From Enterobacterales bacterium CwR94 (lineage in GTDB: Bacteria > Pseudomonadota > Gammaproteobacteria > Enterobacterales > Enterobacteriaceae), in the NCBI GenBank assembly GCA_002837195.1, contig KZ478062.1:186001-250000 (forward strand): DNA of 64,000 nucleotides. The letters run 5' to 3'. Of the stretch, positions 53,128 through 62,575 are shown piece by piece (positions within the stretch are counted from its first letter, which is position 1; each line of letters starts with the position of its first letter). The notes under the pieces were generated by a model. The model was not told the origin of the DNA, made no database searches, and saw nothing but the letters and a program-made list of their open reading frames with translations. The translations under genes were made by a program, and so were the position numbers.

Positions 53128-53718
53128 TTAGCGCGCGTTGGCGTAGCGCTGTTCCAAATCCTGAAACCATTGCGCAGAGACTCGCCAAGGCGCGCCTTGC
53201 AGTTGCTGAATACCGCTGTCGATAATTTGACGTGCCTGCGCCAGCAGGGTGGCATCGCCCTGGTGCAGCAGCGCAATCTGGATGCGCTTTTCCACTAAAT
53301 ACACGCGGGCGAAATCGGGATCCACGCGCACAATATTGCGCGTGTTATCAATGATATCAGCGAGCTTGATCGTTTGTGCCGGCGCGGAGGCTTCTGCAGT
53401 GTGGCGAAAATGTGCCATCTTGCGCGCCAGGCGGTTTCTGGCTTGCGGTTGCTGCGCATCGGTCAACATCTCAACCAACCCTGCCACATCCTCACCAAAG
53501 CGTTCGCGGACATCATTAAGGGTGGTGAGCGTGTCTTCCACGGTGTCATGCAGCCAGGCCGCCAGCAGCATGGCTTCCGTGTGCGGCACGCTGCGCACTA
53601 ATTCCACCACGGCTGCCGGATGGACAATATAAGGCTCATCGCTGTATTTACGCCGTTGACCGGCTTCGGCATGGGCTTTTGTCGCATAGCGCCGCGCTTG
53701 TTCTTCCGCTGTTTGCAT
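53128..53718 (-). CDS. HD-domain phosphohydrolase, MESH1/SpoT-hydrolase-like
   Basis: 196 residues. The HD metal motif is [11 protein letters not shown] (about 53-63); [13 protein letters not shown] (about 22-34) supplies the first His, and [12 protein letters not shown] (about 118-129) the last Asp, the arrangement of ppGpp hydrolase domains. It may hydrolyse ppGpp, NADPH or other nucleotides; the specificity is not certain. The gene is divergent from ohrR, the start codons lying 66 bases apart, so the OhrR operator could also affect it. Confidence 0.85.
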   Translation of the reverse strand: MQTAEEQARRYATKAHAEAGQRRKYSDEPYIVHPAAVVELVRSVPHTEAMLLAAWLHDTVEDTLTTLNDVRERFGEDVAGLVEMLTDAQQPQARNRLARKMAHFRHTAEASAPAQTIKLADIIDNTRNIVRVDPDFARVYLVEKRIQIALLHQGDATLLAQARQIIDSGIQQLQGAPWRVSAQWFQDLEQRYANAR

Positions 53719-53757
53719 GGTTATCGAGCCTCTCAGGTAAATATTGTTTGCAATTAT

Positions 53758-53772
53758 ATCGTGCGCTATTTA
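53758..53772 (+). promoter_or_regulatory. Shared motif upstream of ohrR, probable OhrR operator
   Basis: ATCGTGCGCTATTTA is located 11 bases before the ohrR start. The same 15 bases occur in reverse orientation upstream of ohr at 54277-54291. Their presence at both promoters points to a common operator for OhrR. Confidence 0.6.
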
Positions 53773-53783
53773 AATTGACGGCT

Positions 53784-54242
53784 ATGACTTCACACCACGA
53801 TGACAAAAAAGTGCCAACGCCGCCACTGTTGCTCGAACAGCAGGTGTGTTTTGCGGTGTACTCCACGCAATTGGCACTCAACAAACTTTATCGGCAGTTG
53901 CTGGCACCGCTGGCGCTCACCTATCCCCAATATCTGGTCATGCTGGTGCTGTGGGAACAGGATGATGTCACGGTGTCTGAGATTGGCGAGCGCATGTTTC
54001 TGGATTCCGCGACCCTGACGCCCCTGCTAAAACGTCTGGAAAGTGCCGGACTGATTGACCGCGTGCGTTCACGGCCTGATGAACGGCAAGTGGTCGTGAC
54101 GCTGACCGAAAAGGGCAGAGCGCTGTATCAACAGGCGTTGGGTATACCGGACGCTGTGCGTTGCGCTTCACACTGCGATATGCAGTCGATGTTGGCGCTA
54201 AAGGCGCAACTGGAAGCGCTGCGCGAAAATTTGTCGTCATAA
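53784..54242 (+). CDS. ohrR: MarR-family organic-hydroperoxide repressor OhrR
   Basis: 152 residues from ATG 53784 ([20 protein letters not shown]); the longer frame reaches back into the HD gene and is rejected. A winged helix with [20 protein letters not shown] is typical of MarR proteins. The reactive N-terminal Cys is Cys22 (QQVCFAVYS); two further Cys sit near the C-terminus. OhrR leaves its operator after oxidation by organic peroxides, releasing ohr. It is separated from ohr by 88 bases containing a palindrome. Confidence 0.92.
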   Translation: MTSHHDDKKVPTPPLLLEQQVCFAVYSTQLALNKLYRQLLAPLALTYPQYLVMLVLWEQDDVTVSEIGERMFLDSATLTPLLKRLESAGLIDRVRSRPDERQVVVTLTEKGRALYQQALGIPDAVRCASHCDMQSMLALKAQLEALRENLSS

Positions 54243-54276
54243 ATCCGTGGTACGGAAAGTATGGCGTTTATCCCTA

Positions 54277-54300
54277 TAAATAGCGCACGATTTAATCGTG
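54277..54300 (+). promoter_or_regulatory. Probable OhrR operator upstream of ohr
   Basis: TAAATAGCGCACGAT (54277-54291) is the reverse of the motif upstream of ohrR and runs into the palindrome CACGATTTAATCGTG (54286-54300; CACGAT, TTA, ATCGTG). It is 30 bases before the ohr start. Experimental support is needed, but the shared motif is strong. Confidence 0.6.
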
Positions 54301-54330
54301 TATTCATCTGCAAGTCACAGGAGTGTTTTC

Positions 54331-54762
54331 ATGTCTTTAGAACAAGTCGTTTATACCGCAAAAGCCAAAGCTACCGGTGGTCGTGATGGCCGCGCTACCT
54401 CTTCTGATGGCGTACTGGATGTGAAATTGGGTGTGCCCAAAGAGATGGGCGGCATGGGCGGCGAAGTGACCAACCCAGAGCAGTTGTTCGCTGCGGGTTA
54501 CTCTGCCTGCTTCCTCGGCGCGATGAAATTCGTCGCTGGCCGCGACAAGTTCACCCTGCCAAAAGAGGCGTTTATTGAAGGCGAAGTGGGCATTGGCCCG
54601 ATTCCCAACGGCTTTGGTATTCAGGTCACGTTGAACATCAACCTGCCGCAAATGGATGCGGCAGAGGCACAGAAACTGGTGGATGCGGCGCATATCGTTT
54701 GCCCATATTCTAATGCCACCCGTAACAATATTGATGTCACGCTGAATATTATTACCGCGTAA
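54331..54762 (+). CDS. ohr: Organic hydroperoxide resistance protein Ohr
   Basis: 143 residues from ATG 54331 (MSLEQVVYTAKAKATGGRDG), after CACAGGAGTG. The two catalytic cysteines are Cys60 (GYSACFLGAMKF) and Cys124 (HIVCPYSNATR). Ohr reduces organic hydroperoxides in the cytoplasm using lipoylated proteins. It is regulated by OhrR encoded just upstream. Confidence 0.95.
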   Translation: MSLEQVVYTAKAKATGGRDGRATSSDGVLDVKLGVPKEMGGMGGEVTNPEQLFAAGYSACFLGAMKFVAGRDKFTLPKEAFIEGEVGIGPIPNGFGIQVTLNINLPQMDAAEAQKLVDAAHIVCPYSNATRNNIDVTLNIITA

Positions 54763-54768
54763 AAAAGT

Positions 54769-54790
54769 GAGGGCGCATTGATGCGCCCTC
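54769..54790. terminator. Hairpin after ohr
   Basis: Arms GAGGGCGCAT and ATGCGCCCTC with a 2-base loop. On the plus strand the following T-run is weak (TGTTAGG), while the A-tract in front (AAAAAAGT) gives a T-run on the minus strand. It is a likely ohr terminator of moderate strength. Confidence 0.6.
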
Positions 54791-54984
54791 TGTTAGGAAT
54801 ATTCGCAGTTAACTCAATATATTAGCGCTTTCGCTACGTAATTTTCCCCGTCTCTGGTCCTTAAGATTCATCCTTTTCCGTAATAATACCGCCATATTCT
54901 TGCTATCCTGGCGAACTCTGCTAGCCACACAGGGTCTGAATTCACCATGAACACCTTGCGCTTGTAATCAGGAAAGTCGTTTTA

Positions 54985-56652
54985 ATGAATCTAATAAAAT
55001 CGTTATCGCAACAGAAACTCTCACTTCTGCTTGCGCTTTATATCGGCATTATTTTGAACCTGCCGATTTTTTACCGTCGTTTTAACCCTTTTCTGGTGCA
55101 GTTTGATGCCATGCAGTGGCTTTCCGCGCTGGCTGAAGTGGTTGCGACCTTCTTACTCTCATTCTTCCTGATGCGTTTGTTATCGCTCGGCGGGCGTGTT
55201 TTCTTCCGCATAATGGCGACGCTGTTGGTGGTGATCTCCGTGGCCGCGGCGTATTACACCACGTTCTTTAACGTTGTGATTGGTTACGGCATCGTGGCAT
55301 CGGTCATGACCACCGATGTGGATTTATCCAAAGAGGTGGTGGGTTTTCATTTTATTGCCTGGATGATTCTGGTCAGTATTATTCCGCTGTTTTTGATTTG
55401 GTATAACCGCCTGAACATGACGCTGATTGAGCAAATCAAAACACCGGGTAACCGCGTGAAGCCGTTGCTCATACTGGTGTTGGCGGTTGCCATGGTTTGG
55501 CTGCCAATCCGTTATTTTGACCAGCGCCAGTCAGCGCATGAGCGTCAAACCAACGTTGATCTGCCCAGTTACGGTGGCGTGGTGGCGCACTCTTACCTGC
55601 CATCCAACTGGCTTTCTGCATTGGGCCTGTTTGCGTATACCCGCGTTGATGAAAGCCTGGACAGTGCTGATTTGCTCGATCCCTCACAGAAGTTCACCTA
55701 CAACGCGCCTGCCGGGTTGGATGATACCTACGTGGTGTTTGTGATTGGTGAAACCACGCGTTGGGATCATATGGGTATTCTGGGGTACAACCGTGACACC
55801 ACACCGCGTCTGGCGCAGGAGAAAAACCTGGCGGCTTTCCGGGGAGAATCCTGTGATACCGCTACCAAGCTGTCACTGCGGTGTATGTTCGTGCGGGAAG
55901 GGGGAGCGAAAGACAATCCAGGCCGTACGCTGACGGAGCAGAATATCTTTGCCGTGTTAAAGCGATTGGGCTTCAGCTCAGAGCTATTTGCCATGCAAAG
56001 CGAAGTCTGGTTCTACAACAACACCGACGCTGACAGTTATGAGTTCCGCGAGCAAATTGGTTCTGAACCGCGCAATCAGGGCAAGGCCGTGGACGATATG
56101 CTGCTGGTGCCAGAATTGAAAGACTCGGTGGATAAGCATCCTCGAGGCAAGCATCTGGTGATTCTGCACACCAAAGGCTCACATTACCTTTACTCACAGC
56201 GTTATCCGCGCGAGTTTGCTCGCTATAAGCCTGAATGCATGGGCGTTGATGATTCCTGTAGCAAAGAGCAGTTGATCAATGCGTTTGATAACTCGGTGCT
56301 GTACGTCGATCACATGTTAGGCAGTGTGTTTGATGAATTACGCGATAAGAAAGCGATTGTTTTCTATGCGGCCGACCACGGTGAGTCGATTGATGAAAAC
56401 ATGCACCTGCACGGCACACCACGTGACGTTGCGCCTCCTGAGCAGTTCCGCGTGCCGATGTTGGTATGGGCATCTGACAAGTATCTGCAAGACGCGGACA
56501 ATGCGCGTGGTTTCTCGCGATTGAAAGCGCAGGCAGAGAAAGGCGTGACCCACCGTCATGTTGAACTGTTTGACACCATTATGGGTTGCCTGGGGTATAC
56601 CTCGCCAGACGGTGGGATAAAAGAGGCCAACAACTGGTGCAACAAGCCGTAA
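54985..56652 (+). CDS. eptB: Kdo2-lipid A phosphoethanolamine 7''-transferase EptB
   Basis: 555 residues (E. coli EptB is 563). Five membrane helices in residues 10-180 are followed by a periplasmic alkaline-phosphatase-like domain with metal and nucleophile motifs FVIGETTRWDHMGILGY (about 252), CDTATKLSLRCMF (290-302; nucleophile Thr292 or Thr294), and FYAADHGESIDE (about 460). It transfers phosphoethanolamine to the outer Kdo residue of LPS and lowers charge against cationic peptides. The tRNA-Pro gene directly downstream matches the E. coli order eptB-proK. Confidence 0.9.
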   Translation: MNLIKSLSQQKLSLLLALYIGIILNLPIFYRRFNPFLVQFDAMQWLSALAEVVATFLLSFFLMRLLSLGGRVFFRIMATLLVVISVAAAYYTTFFNVVIGYGIVASVMTTDVDLSKEVVGFHFIAWMILVSIIPLFLIWYNRLNMTLIEQIKTPGNRVKPLLILVLAVAMVWLPIRYFDQRQSAHERQTNVDLPSYGGVVAHSYLPSNWLSALGLFAYTRVDESLDSADLLDPSQKFTYNAPAGLDDTYVVFVIGETTRWDHMGILGYNRDTTPRLAQEKNLAAFRGESCDTATKLSLRCMFVREGGAKDNPGRTLTEQNIFAVLKRLGFSSELFAMQSEVWFYNNTDADSYEFREQIGSEPRNQGKAVDDMLLVPELKDSVDKHPRGKHLVILHTKGSHYLYSQRYPREFARYKPECMGVDDSCSKEQLINAFDNSVLYVDHMLGSVFDELRDKKAIVFYAADHGESIDENMHLHGTPRDVAPPEQFRVPMLVWASDKYLQDADNARGFSRLKAQAEKGVTHRHVELFDTIMGCLGYTSPDGGIKEANNWCNKP

Positions 56653-56768
56653 AAACAGGCAAAAGCAGCAAACTACGCCTGATAAAGGTGAGAAAACAAA
56701 CAAATAAATGCGCCAGGATAAAAAGGCGTTGACGGTCTGGAGGGGGAGCAGTAACATGCGCACCGATT

Positions 56769-56845
56769 CGGCGAGTAGCGCAGCTTGGTAGCGCAACTGG
56801 TTTGGGACCAGTGGGTCGGAGGTTCGAATCCTCTCTCGCCGACCA
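56769..56845 (+). tRNA. tRNA-Pro (anticodon UGG)
   Basis: 77 bases: CGGCGAGTAGCGCAGC at the 5' end pairing with CTCGCCG before ACCA, anticodon TGG at 56803-56805 in the loop TTTGGGA, and T-arm GGAGGTTCGAATCC. The sequence is that of the proM-type tRNA for CCA and other CCN codons. Position after eptB corresponds to proK of E. coli, which has anticodon CGG. The terminator follows 8 bases later. Confidence 0.95.
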
Positions 56846-56851
56846 GATTTG

Positions 56852-56882
56852 AAAAACCTGCTTTTTAAAGCAGGTTTTTTTT
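56852..56882 (+). terminator. Rho-independent terminator of tRNA-Pro
   Basis: Arms AAACCTGCTTT (56854-56864) and AAAGCAGGTTT (56867-56877), a 2-base TT loop and a long T-run to 56882. Confidence 0.9.
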
Positions 56883-56924
56883 CGCCTGTAGATCGGCGTT
56901 GTGAGTCCCCAGATCGGCGCCGTT

Positions 56925-57319
56925 AGTCCCCCATCCCGGCCTTCCCCCGCGAGCGGGGGAAGGAGATGCGCCTGCCTCACTGTTCCCCTCCCGCGTGCGG
57001 GAGGGGTTAGGGGAGGGACAGCGTGCACCAGTCTACCCCGGCGTCGTTAGTCCCCCATCCCGGCCTTCCCCCGCAAGCGGAGGAAGGAGATGTGCCTGCT
57101 TCACTATTCCCCTCCCGCGAGCGGGAGGGGCTAGGGGAGGGACAGCGCGCACCAGTCTACCCCGGCGTCGTGAGTCCCCCATCCCGACCTTCCCCCGCGA
57201 GCGGAGGAAGGAGATGTGCCAGCCCCACTATTCCCCTCCCGCGTGCGGAGGAAGGAGACGTGCCAGCTTCACTGTTCCCCTCCCGCGTGCGGGAGGGGGT
57301 AGGGGAGGGACAGCGCGCA
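56925..57319. repeat. Tandem GC-rich palindromic repeat array upstream of dpp
   Basis: Two almost identical 124-base units (56925-57048, 57049-57172) and a third, internally shortened unit (57173-57319). Each unit has two GC-rich palindromes: CCTTCCCCCGCGAGCGGGGG-type and CCCCTCCCGCGTGCGGGAGG-type, joined by a spacer, and ends with AGGGGAGGGACAGCG then GCACCAGTCTACCCCGGCGTC. Open frames across the array are caused by repeat periodicity and are not genes. The same family of sequence occurs after dppF (63572-63725). Confidence 0.9.
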
Positions 57320-57872
57320 CCTCAGCAAAATATTTCGCGGCTTCATCATCCACTCGCATCAAAACAGCTTAATTCGCAGCACGTTCTACTTATGTTACTC
57401 ATGACCTTGTTGACCATTACTTATGCGAAAAACGCAGAATAATTAACTAACCTGGCGCTATATAACGAAATATATTGTTCAACTCTTCGCCATTCGCAGA
57501 GAGAATGAAAATGTTTTTTAGTGGTGATTCTCACTGCGTAGCCTCCATTAATTAGCGAATGACACTGCTGTTTCATTTTCGTTTAGCTGCAATCACTAAT
57601 TTCGTTAATGAAATGTTTTTTTTATATTTGCTTGCTCTTTCTCACACTCTGTGTAAATACCTGCACTCTGTATTGACGTTCTTTGCATCTGTTGACAAAT
57701 TGAAGCCTCAGTGAACGGGATGAAGTGGTTTTATCTGAAAAATTCCACGGTCTCAGACGAAAGCATCAGGCTTCTCCCCTCCACGCGCCTTCGGGCAATC
57801 GCGCATAGAGACCACCACAAAAAACGGTCCGGCGCTATCAACACACAACACACATCACGATGGAGCATAAGC
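57320..57872 (+). other. AT-rich dppA leader and promoter region
   Basis: No gene is supported. An AT-rich stretch begins after the repeat array; two TTGAC-like elements (57673 and 57692 areas) lie about 180-200 bases before dppA but the matching -10 is weak. The open frame preceding dppA from 57711 in the same phase has no start signal. GGAG (57862-57865) is the dppA ribosome-binding site. In E. coli dppA is translationally repressed by GcvB through its leader; a similar site would be expected here but was not identified. Confidence 0.5.
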
Positions 57873-59483
57873 ATGACGATTTCCCTGGCTAAATCTGGGA
57901 TGCTGAAGTTTGGCCTGAGCGCAATCGCGCTGATGATGGCCGCCAGCGTACAGGCGAAAACACTGGTTTACTGTTCTGAAGGTTCCCCGGAAGGCTTTAA
58001 CCCGCAACTGTTCACCTCTGGCACCACGTACGATGCCAGCTCCCGTCAGATTTATAACCGTCTGGTTGAGTTCACTGTCGGTACAACTGAGTTGCACCCA
58101 GCACTGGCTGAGAAGTGGGACATCAGCGAAGACGGCAAAGTGTATACCTTCCATCTGCGTACCGACGTGAAGTGGCACACCACCAAAGATTTCAAACCGA
58201 CCCGCAATTTCAATGCGGATGACGTCGTGTTCACCTTCGAACGCCAGCTGGACAAAAACAACAAGTACCACAATGTTTCCGGCGGCACTTACGAGTACTT
58301 CGAAGGCATGGACATGCCTAACCTGATCAGCAAAGTAGAGAAAGTGGATGAGCATACCGTTCGTTTTACGCTGAGCCGTCCAGAAGCGCCATTCCTGGCT
58401 GACCTGGGCATGGACTTCGCCTCTATCCTGTCAGCGGAATACGCCGACAATATGCTGAAAGCCGGCACCCCGCAGAAAGTTGACCTGAACCCGGTCGGCA
58501 CCGGTCCTTTCCAGCTGCAGCAATACCAGAAAGATTCTCGTATCCTGTATAAAGCCAATGCGGATTACTGGGGCGAGAAGCCAAAAATTGATCGCCTGGT
58601 GTTCTCCATCACGCCAGACGCTTCCGTGCGTTATGCCAAGCTGCAAAAAGGCGAGTGCCAGGTTATGCCGTATCCAAACCCGGCAGACATCGCGCGCATG
58701 AAAGAAGATAAAAACATCAACCTGTATGAGCAGGCAGGCCTGAACGTCGGCTATCTGTCATACAACGTTGAGAAGAAACCGCTGGATAACCTGAAAGTTC
58801 GTCAGGCGCTGACCTATGCGGTGAACAAACAAGCCATCATTGATGCGGTGTATCAGGGCGCGGGCCAGCCAGCGAAAAACCTGATCCCACCGACCATGTG
58901 GGGCTACAACGACGACATCAAGGATTACACCTACGATCCTGAGAAAGCCAAAGCGTTGCTGAAAGAAGCCGGTATGGCTGACGGTTTCAGCATTGATCTG
59001 TGGGCAATGCCAGTACAGCGTCCTTACAACCCGAATGCCCGTCGTATGGCGGAAATGATTCAGGCGGATTGGGCGAAAGTGGGCGTGAAAGCCAAGATCG
59101 TCACTTACGAGTGGGGCGAGTACCTGAAACGTGCGAAAGCCGGTGAACACCAGACCGTAATGATGGGCTGGACGGGTGATAATGGGGATCCAGATAACTT
59201 CCTGGCAACCTTGTTCAGCTGTGCGGCAGCAAAAGACGGTTCTAACTACTCTCGCTGGTGCGATAAGTCGTTTGAAGATCAAATCCAACCGGCGCGTGCG
59301 GTGGCCGATCAGGACAAACGTATTGCCTTCTATAAGCAAGCTCAGGTTGTGATGCACGACCAGGCGCCTGCGTTGATGATTGCTCACTCCACCGTGTATG
59401 AGCCTGTCAGCAAAAAAGTGAAAAACTATAAAGTGGACCCATTAGGTGGCCACTACTTCGCCCAGGTGGATATCGAAGAATAA
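57873..59483 (+). CDS. dppA: Dipeptide ABC transporter periplasmic binding protein DppA
   Basis: 536 residues from ATG 57873 (MTISLAKSGMLKFGLSAIAL), signal peptide ending at SVQA. The mature protein KTLVYCSEGSPEGFNPQ is the typical DppA/SBP family 5 start, and the ligand-pocket region RPYNPNARRMAEMIQADW is present near 400. It binds dipeptides and heme-type ligands in the periplasm and feeds DppBCDF. The gene is followed by a terminator hairpin that would make it more abundant than the rest of the operon. Confidence 0.97.
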   Translation: MTISLAKSGMLKFGLSAIALMMAASVQAKTLVYCSEGSPEGFNPQLFTSGTTYDASSRQIYNRLVEFTVGTTELHPALAEKWDISEDGKVYTFHLRTDVKWHTTKDFKPTRNFNADDVVFTFERQLDKNNKYHNVSGGTYEYFEGMDMPNLISKVEKVDEHTVRFTLSRPEAPFLADLGMDFASILSAEYADNMLKAGTPQKVDLNPVGTGPFQLQQYQKDSRILYKANADYWGEKPKIDRLVFSITPDASVRYAKLQKGECQVMPYPNPADIARMKEDKNINLYEQAGLNVGYLSYNVEKKPLDNLKVRQALTYAVNKQAIIDAVYQGAGQPAKNLIPPTMWGYNDDIKDYTYDPEKAKALLKEAGMADGFSIDLWAMPVQRPYNPNARRMAEMIQADWAKVGVKAKIVTYEWGEYLKRAKAGEHQTVMMGWTGDNGDPDNFLATLFSCAAAKDGSNYSRWCDKSFEDQIQPARAVADQDKRIAFYKQAQVVMHDQAPALMIAHSTVYEPVSKKVKNYKVDPLGGHYFAQVDIEE

Positions 59484-59492
59484 GACCTGAGC

Positions 59493-59527
59493 AACCCGGA
59501 GCGCCCCGATACGGCTCCGGGTTTTTT
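59493..59527 (+). terminator. Hairpin terminator/attenuator between dppA and dppB
   Basis: Arms AACCCGGAGC (59493-59502) and GCTCCGGGTT (59514-59523), then T-rich 59522-59527. It probably lowers transcription into dppBCDF, which are needed in smaller amounts than DppA. Confidence 0.88.
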
Positions 59528-59645
59528 GCCTTCTTTACTGGAAAGAGTAAAGGCGCAGCGTGCTGCGTCGCGGTCGGTTTTCGCCGATCATGAGCAATAA
59601 TAAACCTGCCAGCTAAGGTTGGTGGGACAATAGAGAATCCGGATT

Positions 59646-60665
59646 ATGTTGCAGTTCATACTCCGACGTCTGGGGTTAGTCATCCCGACGTTTATCGGTA
59701 TTACGTTATTGACCTTCGCGTTTGTTCATATGATCCCGGGCGATCCGGTGCTGATTATGGCCGGGGAACGCGGTATTTCTCCTGAGCGTCACGCACAACT
59801 TCTGGCGGCGCTGGGACTCGATCAACCTCTGTGGAAACAGTATCTCACCTACATCAACGGTGTCTTGCACGGTGACTTAGGGATGTCACTGAAGAGCCGT
59901 ACGCCAGTCTGGGACGAGTTCGTTCCGCGCTTCAAAGCCACACTGGAACTGGGCATCTGCGCCATGATTTTCGCCATCTCCGTGGGTATCCCGGTTGGCG
60001 TGCTGGCGGCGGTTAAACGCGGTTCCATCTTTGATCACACCGCTGTGGGCATCTCGCTGACCGGTTACTCCATGCCGATTTTCTGGTGGGGCATCATGCT
60101 GATCATGCTGGTCTCCGTACAGTGGAATCTGACGCCCGTTTCGGGCCGCCTCGGCGATGCAGTGTTCCTTGATGACACGATGCCACTGACCGGGTTTGTG
60201 CTGATCGACACCCTGATTTGGGGTGAGCCGGGTGATTTCAAAGACGCGGTCGAACACATGATTCTGCCTGCCATTGTGCTGGGCACCATTCCGCTGGCGG
60301 TGATTGTCCGTATGACGCGTTCTTCCATGCTGGAAGTGCTGAGTGAAGACTATATCCGTACCGCACGCGCGAAGGGCTTGAGCCGTATGCGTGTGATCAT
60401 CGTGCATGCGTTACGTAACGCGATGCTGCCGGTGGTCACCGTGATTGGTTTGCAGGTGGGGACGTTGCTGGCAGGGGCTATCCTGACAGAAACCATCTTC
60501 TCCTGGCCTGGTGTGGGCCGCTGGTTGATTGAAGCGCTCCAGCGCCGCGACTATCCGGTGGTGCAAGGCGGCGTGCTGATGGTGGCGACGTTAATTATCC
60601 TGGTAAACCTGTTGGTTGACCTGTTGTACGGCGTGGTGAATCCGCGCATACGTCATAAGAAGTAA
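59646..60665 (+). CDS. dppB: Dipeptide ABC transporter permease DppB
   Basis: 339 residues with six membrane helices; starts MLQFILRRLGLVIPTFIGIT. The EAA-loop (YIRTARAKGLSRMRVIIVHA) is at about 236-255. It forms the inner-membrane channel with DppC. It lies 9 bases before dppC and after the dppA terminator region. Confidence 0.97.
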   Translation: MLQFILRRLGLVIPTFIGITLLTFAFVHMIPGDPVLIMAGERGISPERHAQLLAALGLDQPLWKQYLTYINGVLHGDLGMSLKSRTPVWDEFVPRFKATLELGICAMIFAISVGIPVGVLAAVKRGSIFDHTAVGISLTGYSMPIFWWGIMLIMLVSVQWNLTPVSGRLGDAVFLDDTMPLTGFVLIDTLIWGEPGDFKDAVEHMILPAIVLGTIPLAVIVRMTRSSMLEVLSEDYIRTARAKGLSRMRVIIVHALRNAMLPVVTVIGLQVGTLLAGAILTETIFSWPGVGRWLIEALQRRDYPVVQGGVLMVATLIILVNLLVDLLYGVVNPRIRHKK

Positions 60666-60674
60666 GGGGGCCAC

Positions 60675-61577
60675 ATGTCTCAGGTAACTACTGGCAGCCC
60701 CGTTGCTGCACCGACGCCAATGACGCCTTTCCAGGAGTTCTGGCACTATTTCAAACGAAACAAAGGCGCTGTGGTTGGCCTGGTTTTCGTGGTGTTAATG
60801 ATCCTTATCGCCATCTTTGCCAACGTGTTGGCACCGCATCTGCCGTCTGAACAGTTCCGTGACGCGCTGCTGCACCCGCCAGTCTGGCAAGAAGGCGGCA
60901 GTTGGAAATTTATTCTGGGTACCGATGATGTGGGTCGCGACATTCTGTCGCGTCTGATGTACGGCGCACGCCTCTCCCTGTTAGTGGGCTGTTTGGTGGT
61001 CGTGCTGTCGCTGGTGTGCGGCGTGATTTTCGGTTTACTGGCCGGTTACTGCGGCGGCGCGGTGGATGCGGCGATTATGCGTCTGGTCGATATTATGCTG
61101 GCGCTGCCAAGCCTGCTGTTGGCTCTGGTACTGGTAGCCATTTTTGGTCCCTCTATCGTCAATGCATCGCTGGCGCTGACCTTTGTAGCGCTGCCGCACT
61201 ACATCCGTCTGACGCGCGCAGCCGTCATGGTCGAAGTGAACCGCGACTACGTCACCGCATCCAGCGTGGCCGGTGCGGGTGCGCTGCGTCAGATGTTTGT
61301 GAATATTCTGCCGAACTGCCTGGCACCGTTAATTGTGCAGGCATCATTGGGCTTCTCCAACGCGATCCTCGATATGGCCGCGCTGGGCTTTCTCGGAATG
61401 GGCGCGCAACCGCCAACGCCGGAGTGGGGCACCATGCTCTCCGACGTGCTGCAGTATGCGCAAAGTGCCTGGTGGGTGGTCACCTTCCCTGGTGTACTGA
61501 TCCTGCTGACCGTACTGGCATTTAACCTGATGGGCGATGGTTTACGTGACGCGCTCGATCCGAAACTTAAGCAGTAA
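60675..61577 (+). CDS. dppC: Dipeptide ABC transporter permease DppC
   Basis: 300 residues, six membrane helices; N-terminal [20 protein letters not shown]. The EAA motif for contact with the ATPases is [20 protein letters not shown] (about 192-211). The start follows GGGGGCC. It is the heteromeric partner of DppB and is 11 bases ahead of dppD. Confidence 0.97.
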   Translation: MSQVTTGSPVAAPTPMTPFQEFWHYFKRNKGAVVGLVFVVLMILIAIFANVLAPHLPSEQFRDALLHPPVWQEGGSWKFILGTDDVGRDILSRLMYGARLSLLVGCLVVVLSLVCGVIFGLLAGYCGGAVDAAIMRLVDIMLALPSLLLALVLVAIFGPSIVNASLALTFVALPHYIRLTRAAVMVEVNRDYVTASSVAGAGALRQMFVNILPNCLAPLIVQASLGFSNAILDMAALGFLGMGAQPPTPEWGTMLSDVLQYAQSAWWVVTFPGVLILLTVLAFNLMGDGLRDALDPKLKQ

Positions 61578-61588
61578 GAGGCACCGAT

Positions 61589-62575
61589 ATGGCATTACTC
61601 AATGTAGATAAACTGTCGGTGCACTTCGGCGATGAACATGCACCGTTCCGTGCGGTAGACCGCATCAGTTATAAAGTTGAACAGGGTCAGGTGGTCGGCA
61701 TTGTCGGCGAATCTGGCTCTGGTAAGTCCGTCAGTTCACTGGCGATCATGGGGCTGATTGATTACCCGGGCCGCGTGGGCGCTGAAAAGCTGGAATTTAA
61801 CGGTCGTGATTTACAAAAAATCTCTGAAAAAGAGAAGCGCCAGTTAGTGGGCGCCGAAGTCGCGATGATCTTCCAGGACCCGATGACCAGCCTGAACCCC
61901 TGCTACACCGTGGGTTATCAGATCATGGAAGCCTTGAAGGTGCATCAGGGCGGCAATCGCCGCACACGCCGTCAGCGCGCCATTGACCTGCTGGAGCAGG
62001 TGGGTATCCCCGATCCCGCTTCGCGGTTAGACGTCTATCCCCACCAGTTGTCGGGCGGAATGAGCCAGCGTGTGATGATCGCGATGGCGATTGCGTGTCG
62101 TCCAAAACTGCTGATTGCGGATGAACCAACCACCGCGCTTGATGTGACCATTCAGGCACAGATCATTGAACTGCTGCTGGAATTACAGCGTCAGGAAAAC
62201 ATGGCGCTGATCCTGATCACCCACGATTTGGCTCTGGTCGCGGAAGCGGCGGAACACATTATTGTGATGTATGCCGGGCAAGTCGTGGAAGTCGCGAAAG
62301 CCACCGATATCTTTAAAGCACCGCGCCATCCTTATACGCAGGCGTTGCTGCGGGCGCTGCCAGAGTTTGCGGCAGACAAAGCCCGTCTGGCCTCTCTGCC
62401 GGGTGTGGTTCCGGGCAAATATGACCGCCCGAACGGCTGTCTGCTCAATCCTCGCTGCCCGTATGCCACCGATCGTTGTCGCACTGAAGAGCCTGAACTG
62501 AAAGAGATCGCGGGGCGTCAGTCCAAATGCCACTTCCCACTGGATGATGCCGGGAGACCGACTTATGAACACTAA
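61589..62575 (+). CDS. dppD: Dipeptide ABC transporter ATP-binding subunit DppD
   Basis: 328 residues. Walker A GESGSGKS (41-48), signature LSGGMSQRV and Walker B LLIADEPT are all present, and the C-terminal cysteine-rich oligopeptide extension with [14 protein letters not shown] follows at about 285-300. Supplies ATP hydrolysis with DppF. The end overlaps dppF by 11 bases. Confidence 0.97.
   Translation: MALLNVDKLSVHFGDEHAPFRAVDRISYKVEQGQVVGIVGESGSGKSVSSLAIMGLIDYPGRVGAEKLEFNGRDLQKISEKEKRQLVGAEVAMIFQDPMTSLNPCYTVGYQIMEALKVHQGGNRRTRRQRAIDLLEQVGIPDPASRLDVYPHQLSGGMSQRVMIAMAIACRPKLLIADEPTTALDVTIQAQIIELLLELQRQENMALILITHDLALVAEAAEHIIVMYAGQVVEVAKATDIFKAPRHPYTQALLRALPEFAADKARLASLPGVVPGKYDRPNGCLLNPRCPYATDRCRTEEPELKEIAGRQSKCHFPLDDAGRPTYEH

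Noticed and set aside
56925-57319. Repeat array considered as a CRISPR
   Set aside because: Units are 124 bases with conserved spacers and paired palindromes; there are no unique spacers and no cas genes.
56995-57442. Open frames of 125 and 139 codons rich in Pro, Arg, Gly
   Set aside because: They run through the tandem palindromic repeats, and their repeating peptide is explained by the 124-base DNA period.
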